This document shows, piece after piece, positions 6,011 to 7,479 of a stretch of 7,479 bases of DNA. Both the position numbers and the translations under genes were made by a program. The first letter of the stretch is position 1; each line of letters opens with the position of its first letter. The notes under the pieces were generated by a model. The model worked only from the letters and a program-made list of their open reading frames with translations, made no database searches and was not told where the DNA came from. This DNA is from an uncultured Oscillospiraceae bacterium (GTDB taxonomy: Bacteria > Bacillota > Clostridia > Oscillospirales > Acutalibacteraceae). The stretch spans positions 1-7,479 of the forward strand of contig URRG01000102.1 of NCBI GenBank assembly GCA_900550095.1, in the 5' to 3' direction.

Positions 6011-7435
6011 ATGCTAGTACATATGAAAGTGGATTTTTCTAAAAAGGTTATCGACTGGGACGGCTTCGGCTTTAACTATGTGGAAACCGCTCAAACCACC
6101 GATTATCGCAAGGAGCCCCAGGATTACGGCGGCTTCAGCATTCTGCCGGAGGAAAAACGCGGGGAGATTTTGGAGCTTGTCTTCGGGGATAACGGCCTGA
6201 AGCCCAACACGATCAAAATGTTTCTCGATCCCTTCCATCAGGAGGCAGACCATTGCAACCAGCCGGGCTTGGGGAACATATCCCAGAAAAACTACGACCA
6301 CCGGACAACAACGGCATGGATGCGGTATTTTGTGAAGGAGGGATACCGGATTTCCCGTGAAAAGGGAAGGCCGTATCAGATCCTCACCACCTTGTATGGT
6401 CCCCCTCCGTTCATGACGAAGCAGCGATTCATGCGGGGAAGGGATCTGGAGCCGGAGTACAGAGAGGAGCTTGCAAAATATATCGCCTCCTGGATCCTCT
6501 ACCTGCGGGATGCAGAAGGCCTTCCTGTGAAATACGCCTCCATCCATAACGAAGGGGAGGACTACAGCCGATGGCCGGAAAACGGCGAAAGCGGCAACAT
6601 CGGAACAGGCCACGACTACAATCTCTATTGGACGCCCGAGGCGGCAGCAGAATTCCTGCCCCTTCTGAAAAAAGTCCTGGAAGAAAACGGATGCGGAGAG
6701 ATCGGGGTTACGCCCGGGGAAACCTCCAACTGGACCCGGTTCTCTCACTGGGGCTACGCAAATGAGATCGCCAATCGTCCTGAATCCCTCAAAGCAATAG
6801 GTCTCATAACCTCCCACGGTTTCAGCGGCGGCCTCATGGCGCAGCCCGGCTACGGAGACCACAGGAGCGCCGGCGCAGATTGTATCCGGGAAAGGCGGCC
6901 CGATCTCCACAGCTGGGTCACCTCCACCAGCTGGAGCAGAATGGACGCGGAATTCGTATATCAGCTGTATGAAAATATCTACTGCGCAAAAAACAATTCC
7001 ATCATCCCCTGGGCGGGAATCCAGAGGCCCAGCAAATGGGTAGGCGGCGACCCCAACCCCGGGAATGCCATTCAGGTGAATGAGGATGGTTCCTTCACCA
7101 TCCGAGACGGCTACTATTATTACAAACAGGTGTGCCCTGTGGGGCAGGCCGGCATGTATGCAGCTCAGACTTACAGCACGGACACCGCCTGCTGCGTGAT
7201 GGCGTTTGCACAGAATCACACCGATTCGCCCAATGCCTTCATTGTGGTCAACACGTCCTCCGAGGAAGCCCGGTGCGACCTCTCCCTGTTTTCCTGCGGA
7301 GATCGCTTTGAAGTGAGCCGCACCTCTCCCGCAGAGCATTGTGCCCCTCTTCCAGCTGTTTTTCCAAAAGACGGAGAACTTTTCTACCTTGCCCCGCCTA
7401 ACTCCGTCACCACTTTCGTGGAAAAAAACGCCTGA
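6011..7435 (+). CDS. GH30-like clan GH-A glycoside hydrolase homologue, probably intracellular, non-canonical nucleophile site
   Basis: A 474-residue protein resembling GH30-type O-glycosyl hydrolases. The opening DGFGFNYVETAQT (18-29) matches the barrel-start G-F-G motif. Residues about 15-335 form the presumed (beta/alpha)8 barrel. SIHNEGED (177-184) supplies the Asn180-Glu181 pair expected for the acid/base on strand 4, and SHGFSGG (268-274) fits strand 6. At the strand-7 position, where GH30 enzymes show W-x-T/S-E with the nucleophile, this protein reads WVTSTSW (302-308), with Ser305 in place of Glu. From about 367 on (GYYYYKQV, then NAFIVVNTS and APPNSVTTFV at the end) it shows the beta-sandwich that closes GH30 proteins. 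No signal peptide or membrane anchor is present, so it should act on imported substrate. It follows the amidohydrolase gene by 23 bp and is the last operon gene visible. Fold assignment is likely; hydrolytic activity is uncertain. Confidence 0.75.
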   Translation: MLVHMKVDFSKKVIDWDGFGFNYVETAQTTDYRKEPQDYGGFSILPEEKRGEILELVFGDNGLKPNTIKMFLDPFHQEADHCNQPGLGNISQKNYDHRTTTAWMRYFVKEGYRISREKGRPYQILTTLYGPPPFMTKQRFMRGRDLEPEYREELAKYIASWILYLRDAEGLPVKYASIHNEGEDYSRWPENGESGNIGTGHDYNLYWTPEAAAEFLPLLKKVLEENGCGEIGVTPGETSNWTRFSHWGYANEIANRPESLKAIGLITSHGFSGGLMAQPGYGDHRSAGADCIRERRPDLHSWVTSTSWSRMDAEFVYQLYENIYCAKNNSIIPWAGIQRPSKWVGGDPNPGNAIQVNEDGSFTIRDGYYYYKQVCPVGQAGMYAAQTYSTDTACCVMAFAQNHTDSPNAFIVVNTSSEEARCDLSLFSCGDRFEVSRTSPAEHCAPLPAVFPKDGELFYLAPPNSVTTFVEKNA

Positions 7436-7479
7436 CCGCTTAAAAAACAAGCATCCTGCCCTGCATGCAAAACGCCCCC

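Noticed and set aside
6014..7450. Minus-strand open frame of 478 codons opposite the GH30-like gene
   Set aside because: Fully antisense to a gene with clear family motifs; low-complexity translation and no ribosome binding site.
7436..7479. Possible terminator after the GH30-like gene
   Set aside because: There is a TGCATGCA palindrome at 7462-7469 but no GC-rich stem followed by a T run, so no terminator can be called.

Overview
The window looks like a Firmicutes chromosome, most likely a Clostridia of the Lachnospiraceae type. The basis is strong AAAGGAGG-type ribosome binding sites, tightly packed genes, moderate GC coding with AT-rich control regions, and a LplB/LplC/LipO-style sugar transporter without its own ATPase. 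The genus cannot be fixed from the sequence alone.

Layout. Positions 1-583 (minus strand) hold the N-terminal 194 residues of a FadR-subfamily GntR regulator whose end lies beyond the left edge. A 251-bp AT-rich divergent control region (584-834) carries a promoter for each direction; the rightward one is a perfect TTGACA-N17-TATAAT. From 835 to 7435 six plus-strand genes form one apparent operon: a second, closely related FadR-type regulator (835-1572), two CUT1 permeases (1569-2519 and 2533-3405), a lipoprotein solute-binding protein (3546-5216), an amidohydrolase-2 family protein (5229-5987) and a GH30-like clan GH-A protein (6011-7435). Genes overlap by 4 bp or are separated by 12-23 bp, except for a 140-bp spacer before the binding protein. 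That spacer is a degenerate 8-bp tandem repeat and may hold an internal promoter. No terminator is seen inside the window, so the operon may continue to the right.

How it may work (inference): the binding protein captures an oligosaccharide or sugar derivative outside the cell, the two permeases import it using an ATPase encoded elsewhere, and the two cytoplasmic enzymes process it. FadR-type regulators often sense sugar acids and amidohydrolase-2 proteins include lactonases, so a uronate- or aldonate-containing glycoside is a reasonable guess, but no substrate can be read from the sequence. The regulator probably controls its own operon, and its divergent paralogue, with an almost identical DNA-reading helix, may share operators.

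The most unusual points are a GH30-like protein that keeps the acid/base Glu but has Ser where the nucleophile Glu is expected, the 8-bp periodic spacer, and the head-to-head pair of near-duplicate regulators.
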